Below the pieces are notes generated by a model, which was given only the letters and a program-made list of their open reading frames with translations, made no database searches and was not told where the DNA came from. Positions 53,169 through 62,344 of a DNA stretch of 64,000 nt are shown piece by piece. The DNA comes from Thiocapsa sp. (GTDB lineage: Bacteria; Pseudomonadota; Gammaproteobacteria; Chromatiales; Chromatiaceae): NCBI RefSeq assembly GCF_018399035.1, contig NZ_CP073760.1:558001-622000 (forward strand). The letters run 5' to 3'. Position 1 is the first letter of the stretch, and every line of letters begins with the position of its first letter. A program made the translations under genes and the position numbers.

Positions 53169-54284
53169 ATGACTAACAATCACAGAACGCTCCGCGAGGT
53201 AGGGGAAAGGTACATTGTTCGGGAAATCCTCGGGATGCTTAAACCCTCGGAGCGATTGCTGGACGGATTTGGCCACGATGCCGCTTTTTTCGACATGCAG
53301 CTGGAACGCGATGAGATCCTTGTAATCAATTCGGATCGCTCCGGGCTGAACATCGCCTACCAACTCGGCCTAGCTGGGCCACAATGTGTCGGTGATCTCG
53401 GCGTGTCCCATGCTGTGAGCGATATCGTCGCTGCTGGGGGGCAGCCCGAGGCCCTCAGCGTGGCCTTGCTGCTGCCAGCAGACACCCGAGTGGATTTCGT
53501 CCGTGAGTTGATGCAGGGCGCTGAAGCTGCTGCCCGGCGCTATGGGGCAGTCCTTACCGGAGGGGATACCAAAAAAAACCCCAAGTTTGCCATGGTGGTC
53601 ACTGCGATCGGAAAGGCCAATCGCGACAAACGGCTGACACGTTCCTCAGCATGCTCAGGGGATGCCTTGGTGGTCACCGGGAATATCGGCGCAATGCTGC
53701 TCGGCACACTCGCCTACAAGAACGATTTGTCGGTGCCCAAAGGGGTCCGCGCTCTGCTGGATCAAGCATTGATCCAGCAGCAGCCACCTTTTGACCTTGG
53801 CAGAGCTTTCGCCGACGCCGGCGTTGCTCGTGCCTGTATGGATATCAGCGATGGCCTGTCTGGCACCTTATTCAGCATCTGTGGGGCGAGCCAGGTGGGC
53901 GCGATCATTGACGAACGCGCGATACCTATCCATCCAGATTTGCGGCCTTTAGCGGAATCGCTCGGCCTGCGCCCGATGCAACTCGCTCTCGGAGGAGGGG
54001 ACTGGCAGTACCTGTATGCCATACCCGTCGAGAAACTGACAACTGCACAGCGTATCGCTGAGACCCTTGGCGCCCGCATTGCGACGATCGGTAAAACAAC
54101 GACCTCGCTAACGGTGATTGCGCGTACGCTAGAAGGTGAATACAGGCATCTGCAGCGCATCGAGCACGACAGTTTCCGTGATGGCGGACAAGGAATGAGT
54201 TATTTTGAATGGCTAGGGAATCCGCTCAACTGTTTTGGGGAGACGCTCGATCCAGCAACGCACAACGACTGTTTGCTGCTCTGA
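53169..54284 (+). CDS. ThiL/PurM-like (AIR synthase-related) ATP-dependent enzyme
   Basis: A 371-residue protein. ThiL/PurM-type motifs: GFGHDAAFFDM (magnesium/ATP Asp), SHAVSDIVAAGGQPEALSVA, VLTGGDTKKNPKFAMVV, and DISDGLSGTLFSI in the second half, all in ThiL order. ThiL phosphorylates thiamine monophosphate; the divergence and the context (paired with a thymidylate-synthase-like gene in a defence-type island) argue for another substrate. The sequence is AT-richer than its surroundings, indicating transfer. Start ATG 53169; the next gene follows after 3 bp. Confidence 0.8.
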   Translation: MTNNHRTLREVGERYIVREILGMLKPSERLLDGFGHDAAFFDMQLERDEILVINSDRSGLNIAYQLGLAGPQCVGDLGVSHAVSDIVAAGGQPEALSVALLLPADTRVDFVRELMQGAEAAARRYGAVLTGGDTKKNPKFAMVVTAIGKANRDKRLTRSSACSGDALVVTGNIGAMLLGTLAYKNDLSVPKGVRALLDQALIQQQPPFDLGRAFADAGVARACMDISDGLSGTLFSICGASQVGAIIDERAIPIHPDLRPLAESLGLRPMQLALGGGDWQYLYAIPVEKLTTAQRIAETLGARIATIGKTTTSLTVIARTLEGEYRHLQRIEHDSFRDGGQGMSYFEWLGNPLNCFGETLDPATHNDCLLL

Positions 54285-54287
54285 ACG

Positions 54288-54992
54288 ATGGGAATACATT
54301 CAATGCCACACGACTCGGATACCCGTCTGGTTCACACGAGCAGCCTTGGGGAATGCTGGCTCGCAAGTATCGCGACCGTTCTTCAGAATGGACAGACGCA
54401 TCATGACGAAGATGTCGAAATCCGCGAACTCCTCGGCCTAACGGTTCACATTTCAGAGCCGAAAACCCATGACCCACTTATTGACGCTTTCGGTGACAGG
54501 GCCGTCATTAACAGGACACTGGCGAAGTTTGCCAAAGGCGCGGAGATGCCCGATCGCCCATTCACCTACGGAGCATGCATCTATAGTCATGATGGAATCA
54601 ATCAATTCGAATGGCTTGTCGGAAGACTGCAAGCGAAGCGCGAAACAAAGTCCGCCACGATCTGTCTACTAACCGCCGGCAGTCGCGCTAGGAATCTACC
54701 GTGCCTGACGACGCTGGATGCAAAAATCCGAGATGCTCGGCTAGAGTTACAATTCCTCTTCCGAAGCCAAAATATTTTCGGCAGGCAATACGCCAACCTT
54801 CTTGCGCTCGCCAGACTGCAGGCGGAACTTGCCACGCGCTGCGACGTCGCGACTGGGGGGTTGCGCGGATATATCGCCTCCGCTCATATCTATTCGTTTG
54901 ACGTGATCGAGGCTAGGCGTATTCTTTCCGGAGATTGCGAATGCATTGAGGACAGATACTATCAAGAAGGACCTGCTTCAATTCGCTGCTGA
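54288..54992 (+). CDS. Thymidylate-synthase-like protein
   Basis: A 234-residue protein. It shows the second half of the thymidylate synthase fold: PFTYGACIYSHDGINQFEWL, then LPCLTTLDAKIRDARLELQF with the likely catalytic Cys, FLFRSQNIFGRQYANLLALA (compare RSCDxFLGxPFN) and ASAHIYSFDVIEARRIL (compare DxHIY). ThyA homologues methylate or hydroxymethylate pyrimidine nucleotides. Shorter than ThyA (264) and diverged; the arginine and Asp/Asn substrate residues are not all evident. Paired with the ThiL-like gene, a two-enzyme nucleotide or cofactor pathway is suggested. Confidence 0.7.
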   Translation: MGIHSMPHDSDTRLVHTSSLGECWLASIATVLQNGQTHHDEDVEIRELLGLTVHISEPKTHDPLIDAFGDRAVINRTLAKFAKGAEMPDRPFTYGACIYSHDGINQFEWLVGRLQAKRETKSATICLLTAGSRARNLPCLTTLDAKIRDARLELQFLFRSQNIFGRQYANLLALARLQAELATRCDVATGGLRGYIASAHIYSFDVIEARRILSGDCECIEDRYYQEGPASIRC

Positions 54993-55050
54993 GCCTGGAT
55001 TAAATGAATCATTGCGAGGAAGCGGCAAGCCGCCGCTTTCATATCGACCG

Positions 55051-58000
55051 TTACCTGTGCGAGTATTCGCTAGCTGGTCGCTGGCACTTCTGAAGGAGTT
55101 TTCCAGAGTGTACAGAGAATGACCACCGGCTTCTTTTTCTGTCAAATGCAGGTCGTATGCTGACCAGCAAGATATCTCCTCTCGCTATAGGCCTAGAGTA
55201 CTCATCGTCAATTCTGTCAACATAAAAATACAGATCTTCCGCGAACTCGGGGTGCTTCGCAAAACCGAAAACACCGTCTTTGTGTAGCGATTTGACTGTC
55301 ACCTGCCATTCTTTTAAGACGAGTTGCGCACTAACCGCCTTGCGCTCTTCTGCATCATTGATGTCCTGAGCAGAATAACGCCGTCCGTGGGTGCTTAGCC
55401 GGATGTCTCCTTCCCTTATGCAGCCCATTTCAAGGAGTTTTCTCTTGTAGTCCGGCTTCCATTGCTGTAGTAGTTCGGCAAAGGTCGCCGGAGTCAGGTC
55501 GTCGCGAGTTAAGACACCATTCTTCATGAAGCGAAACGCATTGTCGGGTGATGCTTTCGCAATAATGTCCGATAGACGCCCAGGCTCCTCTCGGATGTCC
55601 GAGGATTCTACGAGCCGCAGTCTGACAAGCAAGTTGAGCAGTCTGTACGAGCATAGCCAACTCTTCCCAATCTGTCTTAGCGAGTTCTGCTCGACGTCGG
55701 TCAACTTGCTAACAAAGTTCTCCGCCCAATCTCTTTTCGTCGTTCTATCCGCCTTAACTTTTGCCATGGTTCTCAGTAGAACGGCAAGATCCGTGTCCAA
55801 ATGCGTCCCGTCGTAACGCCGCAATGCCGCCTCCCAGGAAGCCGAGAATTGTTGATCCCCAAGTTTACGACGGCGATGCAAGGCACAGAGTTCGATGACA
55901 GTGCTCTCAGCCAGCAGTTCGCGTTCGGTACATCGCATGGGTTCCCCGACAAGCACACGTTGAGCTGGACTCATTTCATCGAGCCAGCCCGGATTACTTG
56001 CGTAGGCATGAGGCAACAGTTCGATCCATAGAGAGTTCCTGTCCAAAATCAGCCGTCGGAGCCTTTCGACTCGATTCTTGCCCGCTTCATGGGAGCCGCC
56101 GGCATACCAGAAGCCGAGTCCGCGCAAAGCCGCCACTAGGGTGTTCGGCAAAGGATATTTAGGGGGCAGCCGAGAGACAAGAGCAAGGTCCTTTGTTTCA
56201 GGAACGTTCTCGTCCCCGCGCATGGCCCGCAGCACACCTCGCGTCCAGAGGTTCTCTACCTCCCCCAGTGGCAATGCCGTTAGCCTATTACTGTCGCGAA
56301 GTGCGGCAGCAACTAGCAACGGATCCAAATGCCACGCCTGGTGCAGAAATTCCCGTGTTGGGTCCGTATTTAATTCAAACGCAAAAACAAAGGGGATTGT
56401 CCAGTTGGTAGAGATGCGGTCCAAGCCACTCTTAAAGAATGTGTCCGGGAGATCCCGCTCATTCGCGACAAGATACTCAGCGGCTAGATACTCTTGCATC
56501 GTTTCATGGGAAAAGCGGACGGATTCGTCCTTCTGGGACTTTTCAACGATCAGCAATAGGCCCTGTGCGACCCGATCGAGAAAACGCCCGACGTCGTCTC
56601 CCATTTCCGGCTCCAGAATGCGCCTAGCTTCATTGCGGCTACATGAGATCTGCCCGGCTTCACGCATCTGAAACGAAAGGCGCGCAAGGGCGTTACGTGT
56701 TCGACTTTCTGACCAGCGAAAGGAGACTCCCGGCTTCTCGAATTCGCGGCGATGCCAGTGGGCAAACGATTGTTGATATAGGTTCGCTCGGCTTTGGGGT
56801 AAGCCTCCTCCAGATCGAAAGATTTCCGCCATCATCTGCAAGAGAACGGGGCTGCCGGCAATCAGTTCTGCGCCGGGTTGACTGTAGATAGACACAAGTA
56901 GTTCCGTGACGCGCTCAGGGTCATGGAGATGAAATTGCAAAAATTGCTCTTGCACTTGCCGCGTCATTGGGGAAATGACGTATGTCGGTAGCTCCAGATC
57001 CGCAGGCTGATGGGTTAGTCGAGACGAGACCAAGATTTTGGCGTTGGGATGATCTTTTAGCAACACTTTGATCTCTTGAATACAGTCGTCGTAGAACAGA
57101 CCCGCGCATTCATTGAGACCGTCGAGCACCAGGAGTATCTCGCGCCGGTCCAACCGCGGTTGTAGATCGATCCACCATAGATCAGGGAAATGTTGCAGTA
57201 GCAATGCGCGCAAGCCCTGACCGTCGTATTCGGCTAACGATGCCAGTAAGACCCAAGATTGACCGGGCTGCCAGCTCGTTGCCTTCGACATCGCTAGAGC
57301 GCGTAGAGCTGTCGTCTTTCCAGCGCCGGGCTCACCAAGGAGAAGCACTTTCGGTTTCCGTCTCACAAGTCCGCTGAAGGTCCCACGCTGCGTCTCGGCA
57401 CTCTCGGAAACAGCTACAACCTCGAGATCAGGCATAGATCCAGTGTCGTGAGATGCAGAATTCTTTTCGCTGATCCACGACTCGCGACTGGTGAGGTATT
57501 TCTGCTGTTTCGCAAGATAGTTTTCGATCGAGCGATCAACGACAATATCTTCGTGCCTTCTCTCTTTCGTCCATGAGTCTCGGAAAGAAATCCAGAGCTT
57601 GTCTAGATCGGGACGGTCGATCTCACGAGTCTCCCACCAGCTTGCGTGTGTTTCCCCTTGAGGTTCCGTTTTCACGGTTTCACCAACGTGACCAGGGCGT
57701 CGGCTAAGAATCACCGTCTCGGGATGTTTTCCGCTCTCAGAATGCTCGAGCGAGATCCATCCATCGGTCTTCTGCCTGGGCCTAACTAAGACTATGACAA
57801 TGTCTTGATCTTGGTACCTCCCCCAAATTGCTCTGAATAACCGATGATCCTCAAGGCATCGCCAGTGATGTTTCACTCCACGCCAACCGTTTTCGGGATA
57901 GAGCAAACCAGTTTGCAGACTCTGCATAAATTTGTCGTTATCACCGTCAAAGCCGCTAAACTTCAAGTTTACGGGCTCAATGGGACTCGGGTGATCTTTG

Positions 58001-58242
58001 GTTTCACTAATACCCAGTAACACCGCTCCACCAATGGTGTTTGCTAGGCTAAAGCATGCCTTAGCTACATGCCAACTATAATCCCATTTGTTGTCTTTGT
58101 TGGTATAGTTGCCGTCTTCCGGTTTGGTTGCTGCCTTGAACTCAATCCAATCAGTTTCCAGCTTATTGACTAATTCGACGAGTGGGCCAGCGTCGTTGTT
58201 TGTTTCACCCAAAACCTTTACAACAAACTCATAACCGTTCAT
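55051..58242 (-). CDS. AlbA_2 (Schlafen-like)-NACHT-cold-shock-domain protein (1063 aa)
   Basis: N-terminal AlbA_2/Schlafen domain (~20-200): TDWIEFKAATKP and ACFSLANTIGGAVLLGISET. NACHT STAND ATPase: Walker A LLLGEPGAGKTT (301-311), Walker B EILLVLDGLNECA (368-380), KILVSSRL sensor, RFSHETMQEYLAAEYL winged-helix/arm region. A long helical repeat-like region follows. The C-terminus (~980-1050) is a cold-shock/OB-like fold: VKSLHKDGVFGFAKHPEFAE, DLYFYVDRID, RGDILLVSI. Bacterial NACHT proteins act in phage defence; the two nucleic-acid domains suggest RNA/DNA sensing or cleavage. Convergent with the TS-like gene; AT-rich for this genome. Confidence 0.88.
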   Translation of the reverse strand: MNGYEFVVKVLGETNNDAGPLVELVNKLETDWIEFKAATKPEDGNYTNKDNKWDYSWHVAKACFSLANTIGGAVLLGISETKDHPSPIEPVNLKFSGFDGDNDKFMQSLQTGLLYPENGWRGVKHHWRCLEDHRLFRAIWGRYQDQDIVIVLVRPRQKTDGWISLEHSESGKHPETVILSRRPGHVGETVKTEPQGETHASWWETREIDRPDLDKLWISFRDSWTKERRHEDIVVDRSIENYLAKQQKYLTSRESWISEKNSASHDTGSMPDLEVVAVSESAETQRGTFSGLVRRKPKVLLLGEPGAGKTTALRALAMSKATSWQPGQSWVLLASLAEYDGQGLRALLLQHFPDLWWIDLQPRLDRREILLVLDGLNECAGLFYDDCIQEIKVLLKDHPNAKILVSSRLTHQPADLELPTYVISPMTRQVQEQFLQFHLHDPERVTELLVSIYSQPGAELIAGSPVLLQMMAEIFRSGGGLPQSRANLYQQSFAHWHRREFEKPGVSFRWSESRTRNALARLSFQMREAGQISCSRNEARRILEPEMGDDVGRFLDRVAQGLLLIVEKSQKDESVRFSHETMQEYLAAEYLVANERDLPDTFFKSGLDRISTNWTIPFVFAFELNTDPTREFLHQAWHLDPLLVAAALRDSNRLTALPLGEVENLWTRGVLRAMRGDENVPETKDLALVSRLPPKYPLPNTLVAALRGLGFWYAGGSHEAGKNRVERLRRLILDRNSLWIELLPHAYASNPGWLDEMSPAQRVLVGEPMRCTERELLAESTVIELCALHRRRKLGDQQFSASWEAALRRYDGTHLDTDLAVLLRTMAKVKADRTTKRDWAENFVSKLTDVEQNSLRQIGKSWLCSYRLLNLLVRLRLVESSDIREEPGRLSDIIAKASPDNAFRFMKNGVLTRDDLTPATFAELLQQWKPDYKRKLLEMGCIREGDIRLSTHGRRYSAQDINDAEERKAVSAQLVLKEWQVTVKSLHKDGVFGFAKHPEFAEDLYFYVDRIDDEYSRPIARGDILLVSIRPAFDRKRSRWSFSVHSGKLLQKCQRPASEYSHR

Positions 58243-58694
58243 GGTTTATCCTGTAGCGTTTCGGTCCAACAATCGGAAAGTTTATAACCTTTCGGGGCTG
58301 TGTCTGGCGAGCAGACTGGGTGTGGTGAGCGACCTTGCGGTGTGATACTTGTGCTGGTGATCAGATCGAACGGCAGCAAAGTCTAACATTGGTAGCGAGA
58401 CGTGGTCATGTGGCTGTGGAGTTGTTTCGACTTCACCCGTTTAACCTGGGATGGAAGTGCAAGATTGCAGCGCAACGCGGTGCGGCGTACTGCCGATTGA
58501 TGTTGTGGGCTTTATGTTCTTGGCTAGCTGCTGCGGGACACCGCACGGGAGCGCCTCGCCGTCATCGATTGTGCTTGCCTCGCCGTCGACGATCGGGGGG
58601 CGCTCGCAGCGATTGTCTACGCCCAGTTCCGCCACTCTAACTTCCTCCGAAACGTCGGTTACGCAAGCACAGCCCGATGCGCGACAGACGTTCG
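58243..58694. other. Unassigned region upstream of NACHT gene
   Basis: The first ~100 bp upstream of the NACHT start are AT-rich (GGTTATAAAC on the minus strand) and likely contain its promoter. The rest has several overlapping open frames on both strands without recognisable motifs. Confidence 0.35.
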
Positions 58695-60137
58695 GCGATG
58701 GCGGACACGGCGGCCTCCTGTTCTTGCGACATCTTTCTTGACACCGACGACAACCCTGACCGGCTGCAGCCCGCGCTCGATGCCGGAACCGCTCCGGCGA
58801 TAGGGTCGTCACACCCACGGTCGCACGATCACCCTGTCAAAACCTGACCACTCGCGGCATCAGTGATGACCAAGACACAAAATTCGCCGCCAGCGCGTGT
58901 TGCGTCTGCCAGGAAGGCATGCGGACCAATGGGCACCAAGCGGCAGCAGAAAGCGGACATCAAGCATTTCCCGCCGAGTTTCAAAATCGCCGCCGCGTCC
59001 GCGTTGATCAGGTAAGGCCAGGACAAGGCCCCGCCACGGAAGGCGCCCAAGGACGGGCAACCGCATGCAAAACGTGCAGCGATTGAAAATGCCCGAATGC
59101 GCCGCGTTGTTTGATCAGAGGGATGCCGCAGCCCCGCGACGACCGGCCTCCAAGCAAGGCCGGAATCCGCCCGCCGCCGAAGGCCCAGCCAGGATGACTG
59201 TTCGAATGGATGTTTAAAAGGACCTGTTGGCCTGCGTTGTCTTCATTGTCGGCACATCGACTGACAGCGCGCTAGGAACTCATTTTCATTTTTCATCAAT
59301 CTGCCGAACGAGGAAGACACCATGATCCGCAAAATCTTCGCCATCGATCTGACCCCTTGCGACATCGTTGCGCGTGAGCGGGGCGCGCATTTCTTTCCGG
59401 TACAGGCCGTGCGCGAGCTGATCGCGGGGGACGATGTCGACGTGCTCGAAACCCTGGTCACGCTGGTGGAGCGTGTCGCCGAGGACAATCCGGAAGCCAT
59501 CGCCAGCAACCAGATGAACTTCACCCGCAAGCAGCACGCGCTCGAGGAAGCCGGCGCGCGGGTGATCCGGGCGCCGGCCAAGCGCATGCCCGACGGCGGC
59601 TTCAAGCAGTCCGACGATCAGCGCCTGATCATCGCCACGCTGTCGCTGGCCCTGCGGTTGCGCCCGGAGTTCGTGGTGCTGGCCGCCGCCGACGGCGACT
59701 TCGCACCCATGGTCTGGGAGCTGCGCAACGAGGGCATCCGCACCGAGGTGCTGGCCCGCCCGCAGATGCTCGCCAGCGATCTGCGCCGGGCGGCCTATTC
59801 GGTGATCGACATCGACGACGTACTCAACACGGTTGGAGGAGCACAGTAATGGGACTCAAGCGCGACGAACTGGGCTTCATGCGTTCCAACGGTTTTGGCC
59901 GGATTCGCCGGGATGAGCTCGAGCAGCTGCTCGACATCAACTCATCGGAGTCGGTCTACCGTTCCGGTGTCGACAACGGGGTGCGCACCGGCCAGGTGGT
60001 GGTGGACGTCGAGGTCGCGGTGAAGCCCGGCGACACCTTCTCCGCCGGCCCACGCGTGGTCAAGGGAGCCGGTCACGGCTTCACCGGCGGCGGACGCGTG
60101 ATCAAGGGCGCGGGCTGCGCAGCGCAATCGGCGGCAC
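58695..60137 (+). repeat. 1443-bp direct repeat, downstream copy (partner 49756-51198)
   Basis: Same sequence as 49756-51198. Here the repeat runs into an intact E2-like gene, so this is probably the parental copy. Positions 58695-59321 upstream of the NYN gene hold no recognised gene. Confidence 0.92.
59322..59849 (+). CDS. NYN-domain (PIN-like) nuclease family protein, copy 2
   Basis: Identical to the protein at 50383 (175 residues; FAIDLTPCD, QSDDQRLIIA, AAADGDFAPMV). First gene of the operon NYN, E2-like, JAB-E1, small basic protein, zinc ribbon-NACHT. Its last base pair overlaps the next start (TAATG). An RNase effector or RNA-processing partner of the conjugation system is possible. 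Confidence 0.87.
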   Translation: MIRKIFAIDLTPCDIVARERGAHFFPVQAVRELIAGDDVDVLETLVTLVERVAEDNPEAIASNQMNFTRKQHALEEAGARVIRAPAKRMPDGGFKQSDDQRLIIATLSLALRLRPEFVVLAAADGDFAPMVWELRNEGIRTEVLARPQMLASDLRRAAYSVIDIDDVLNTVGGAQ

Positions 60138-60526
60138 TCCCGCCCGCGTTGCGCCGTGAGTTCGACGGTCTGCGCCGCGCCGGTTTCGGCGGCGTCGACG
60201 CCCCGAAGGCATCGCCCGAGGGCTGGCGTCTGCGCTTGCGTGGGCTGACCCTGCCGGGCGGGGTGCGCACCGATGCGCTGATCGTGCTGCCGAAGACCTA
60301 CCCGCTGGCCGCGCCGATCGGCTTCTATCTGGCGGAGGGCGCGGAGGCCGCGCAGCTCGACCGCAGCCATCTGTACCAGCGCTCCTACCATGGCGCCCCC
60401 GCCCTCGCCGGCGAGGGCTGGCAGTGGTACTGCGGTGTCGCCGATAACTGGCGCCCGGGGCACCACACCTTGGTGTCGTACCTGTGCGTGACCCTGGCCT
60501 TCTTCGCGGACGCGGCGGTACGTTGA
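59849..60526 (+). CDS. Prokaryotic E2-like ubiquitin-conjugating-fold protein with N-terminal extension
   Basis: A 225-residue protein. Residues ~1-90 are an unassigned extension (RRDELEQLLDINSSESVYRS, VVVDVEVAVKPGDTFSAG), possibly a small beta-grasp-like or linker domain. Residues ~100-225 fit the prokaryotic E2 fold: LTLPGGVRTDALIVLPKTYP (the YPxxxP-like strand), HLYQRSYHG, then WYCGVADNWRPGHHTLVSYL, where the Cys (~195) is the likely thioester residue before the W-P helix. E2s take a ubiquitin-like protein from E1. Stop overlaps the JAB-E1 start (TGATG). Confidence 0.75.
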   Translation: MGLKRDELGFMRSNGFGRIRRDELEQLLDINSSESVYRSGVDNGVRTGQVVVDVEVAVKPGDTFSAGPRVVKGAGHGFTGGGRVIKGAGCAAQSAALPPALRREFDGLRRAGFGGVDAPKASPEGWRLRLRGLTLPGGVRTDALIVLPKTYPLAAPIGFYLAEGAEAAQLDRSHLYQRSYHGAPALAGEGWQWYCGVADNWRPGHHTLVSYLCVTLAFFADAAVR

Positions 60527-62163
60527 TGAACAAGCAATCGCACAAGCAACCAGAGCTGCGGATTCCGTGGGGCCTGGCCGAACGCATGCAGACGCTGCTG
60601 CACCCGCAGCCGTTCCATGAGCGTTTCGCCTTCGCCGCCGCGCGGCCGCTCAAGGCTGGCCATGCACAAACGCAGGCCACGCTGTTGGAGCAGCTCGTCG
60701 TGGTCGCCGACGATGACTACGAGCGCACCTCCTCGGCGGGGTTGGCACTGACCGCGGAGGCCTCCGAGCGCATGAACCAATGGGCCGTGCAGCTCGCCGC
60801 GAACGGTTGGATCGCCGTGCACCTGCACTCTCATCCGCCGGGGGCGAGCCATTTCAGCGCCACCGACGATGCCGCCGAGTCCCAGCTTGCCGCCTGGCTG
60901 TCGGAGCAGGGCGTGGCGCAGTTCTGGAGCCTGGTCTGGCCGCAGGACGGTGCACCGCGGGCGCGGCTGTGGCACCAGGGCGTCGAGCTGCCGGGGCGGG
61001 TCGTGCTTGGTCTGGCGCCCGTCGAACCCGCGCTGGGTTCGATGGCGCCGGCGCTGGAGCGCCAACGCGCGTTCGGTCCGGCCCTGCGCCAGGTCGCCGA
61101 CGAGCTGTCGATCGGCGTGGTCGGCGTCGGTGGGCTCGGCATGCTTGCGGTCGAGCAACTGGCGCGCGCCGGTTTTCGGCGGTTCGTGCTGGTCGATCCG
61201 GACCGTATCGAAACCACCAATCTCAACCGCCTGCCCGGCGTGACGCAGCGCGATGTCGGTCGTCCGAAGGTGCAGGTGGGCAAACGGTTGATCCGGCAGA
61301 TCGCCTCGGCGCTCGGCCGTCGTGCGGAGGTGGTTGCGTTCCCACGGGACGTCTACCTGTCCGGCGCGGCCCAACGCGGGCTGCAGCGATGCGATCTGAT
61401 CCTGGCACTGACCGACAACGAGCTCAGCCGCACCATGGCGCTGCAGTTGGCATTGGATGCGGGGCGCGATTACCTACAGGCCGGCACCGACATCACGCTG
61501 GCCGATGATGGGGCGATCGCGGGCCTGCGTGCCGAGGTCACCGGCGCCGAGACCGGCCGCTACTGCCCGATCTGCAGCGGTCGGCTCTCGCCGGCCCAGG
61601 CGGCGGTGGAGGCGCGCGTCTACGCCGGTGGAGAGATCGCCGCGCATGCCCGCGCAGCCGGCTATTTGCCGGATGTAGCAGCGCCGGCGGTGATGGGGCT
61701 CAACGCGGTTGCAGCCGGCATGCTCGTCACCGAGATCCAGCGCCGGGCCGCCGGCATCGGCGTGCGCGACCTGCTGCAGCTGGATCTGCAGACGGGCGAG
61801 TTCCGTGCCGTCGAGCGCGTGGCGACCGGCCAGGCCTGTGACGTCTGCGGCGCTGAACCCCCAGCAACGCGGACCGATGTGGCGCGGGATCGCGAGGCCG
61901 GGGCTACGCCGGAATGTGATCAACAGTCAGCGCAGTCGGCAGTCAACACGACCAGCCCGCACCCTGTAGCCCGTGTAAAGGAGCAGTCGAGCATGAACCG
62001 GCGCAAGCAGTCGCAAAAACCAACCCCGCGCTCGCGCGGCCATAACGCCCTGTTACGTGACGTCCGCTTTCGCGGTGGCGGCGGGGCGCATGCGGATCGG
62101 CGTCGGGAACAACGCCAGGGGCGCAAAAGGCAAAAAGGACGGCTGCAGGACGACGACCAGTGA
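60526..62163 (+). CDS. JAB deubiquitinase-E1 (ThiF-like) fusion protein
   Basis: A 545-residue protein from ATG 60526. The JAB/MPN metallopeptidase has a perfect JAMM motif: HSH (101-103), seven residues, Ser111, Asp114 (HLHSHPPGASHFSATDD). The E1 adenylation domain starts ~205: GVVGVGGLGMLAVEQL, FVLVDPDRIETTNLNRLPG, VGRPKVQVGKRL; zinc cysteines CPIC and CDVC follow. JAB would trim a ubiquitin-like protein and E1 adenylate it for the E2 upstream. The last ~55 residues (from MNRRKQSQKPT, 61993) have their own RBS (AAAGGAG) and may be a separate small protein. Confidence 0.92.
   Translation: MNKQSHKQPELRIPWGLAERMQTLLHPQPFHERFAFAAARPLKAGHAQTQATLLEQLVVVADDDYERTSSAGLALTAEASERMNQWAVQLAANGWIAVHLHSHPPGASHFSATDDAAESQLAAWLSEQGVAQFWSLVWPQDGAPRARLWHQGVELPGRVVLGLAPVEPALGSMAPALERQRAFGPALRQVADELSIGVVGVGGLGMLAVEQLARAGFRRFVLVDPDRIETTNLNRLPGVTQRDVGRPKVQVGKRLIRQIASALGRRAEVVAFPRDVYLSGAAQRGLQRCDLILALTDNELSRTMALQLALDAGRDYLQAGTDITLADDGAIAGLRAEVTGAETGRYCPICSGRLSPAQAAVEARVYAGGEIAAHARAAGYLPDVAAPAVMGLNAVAAGMLVTEIQRRAAGIGVRDLLQLDLQTGEFRAVERVATGQACDVCGAEPPATRTDVARDREAGATPECDQQSAQSAVNTTSPHPVARVKEQSSMNRRKQSQKPTPRSRGHNALLRDVRFRGGGGAHADRRREQRQGRKRQKGRLQDDDQ
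61993..62163 (+). CDS. Possible separate small basic protein inside the E1 frame
   Basis: ATG 61993 is preceded by AAAGGAG at good spacing, in the same frame as JAB-E1. It would encode 56 residues, MNRRKQSQKPTPRSRGHNAL then DVRFRGGGGAHADRRREQRQ, very rich in Arg/Gly/Lys. In copy 1 (52591) the equivalent ATG follows a stop codon and an AAGGAG, which supports an independent start. RNA- or DNA-binding is a guess from the charge. Confidence 0.45.
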   Translation: MNRRKQSQKPTPRSRGHNALLRDVRFRGGGGAHADRRREQRQGRKRQKGRLQDDDQ

Positions 62164-62344
62164 TGCCAGCGCAGGCTTGGCGCGGCACCAGTCGGACTCC
62201 GCTTGTCGGGCACTGTCGCTTGCAATTGGGTCTGGCCCTCAGCGGCGAGGACTCCGACAATGTCACCGCGCACAGCCCCGAACCCGTCTTGACTGGATCA
62301 AGCCGCGCGTTCAGCACCAATGACCACGACAGGGAGACAGGTCC

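Noticed and set aside
53169..54284. Thiamine-monophosphate kinase ThiL of primary metabolism
   Set aside because: It lies in an AT-rich accessory cassette next to a thymidylate-synthase-like gene with no thiamine genes, and the sequence is diverged; only ThiL-like is justified.
58335..58818. Overlapping frames on both strands between the NACHT gene and the second NYN gene
   Set aside because: No motifs and no ribosome sites; part lies in the duplicated leader and is not conserved to its left.
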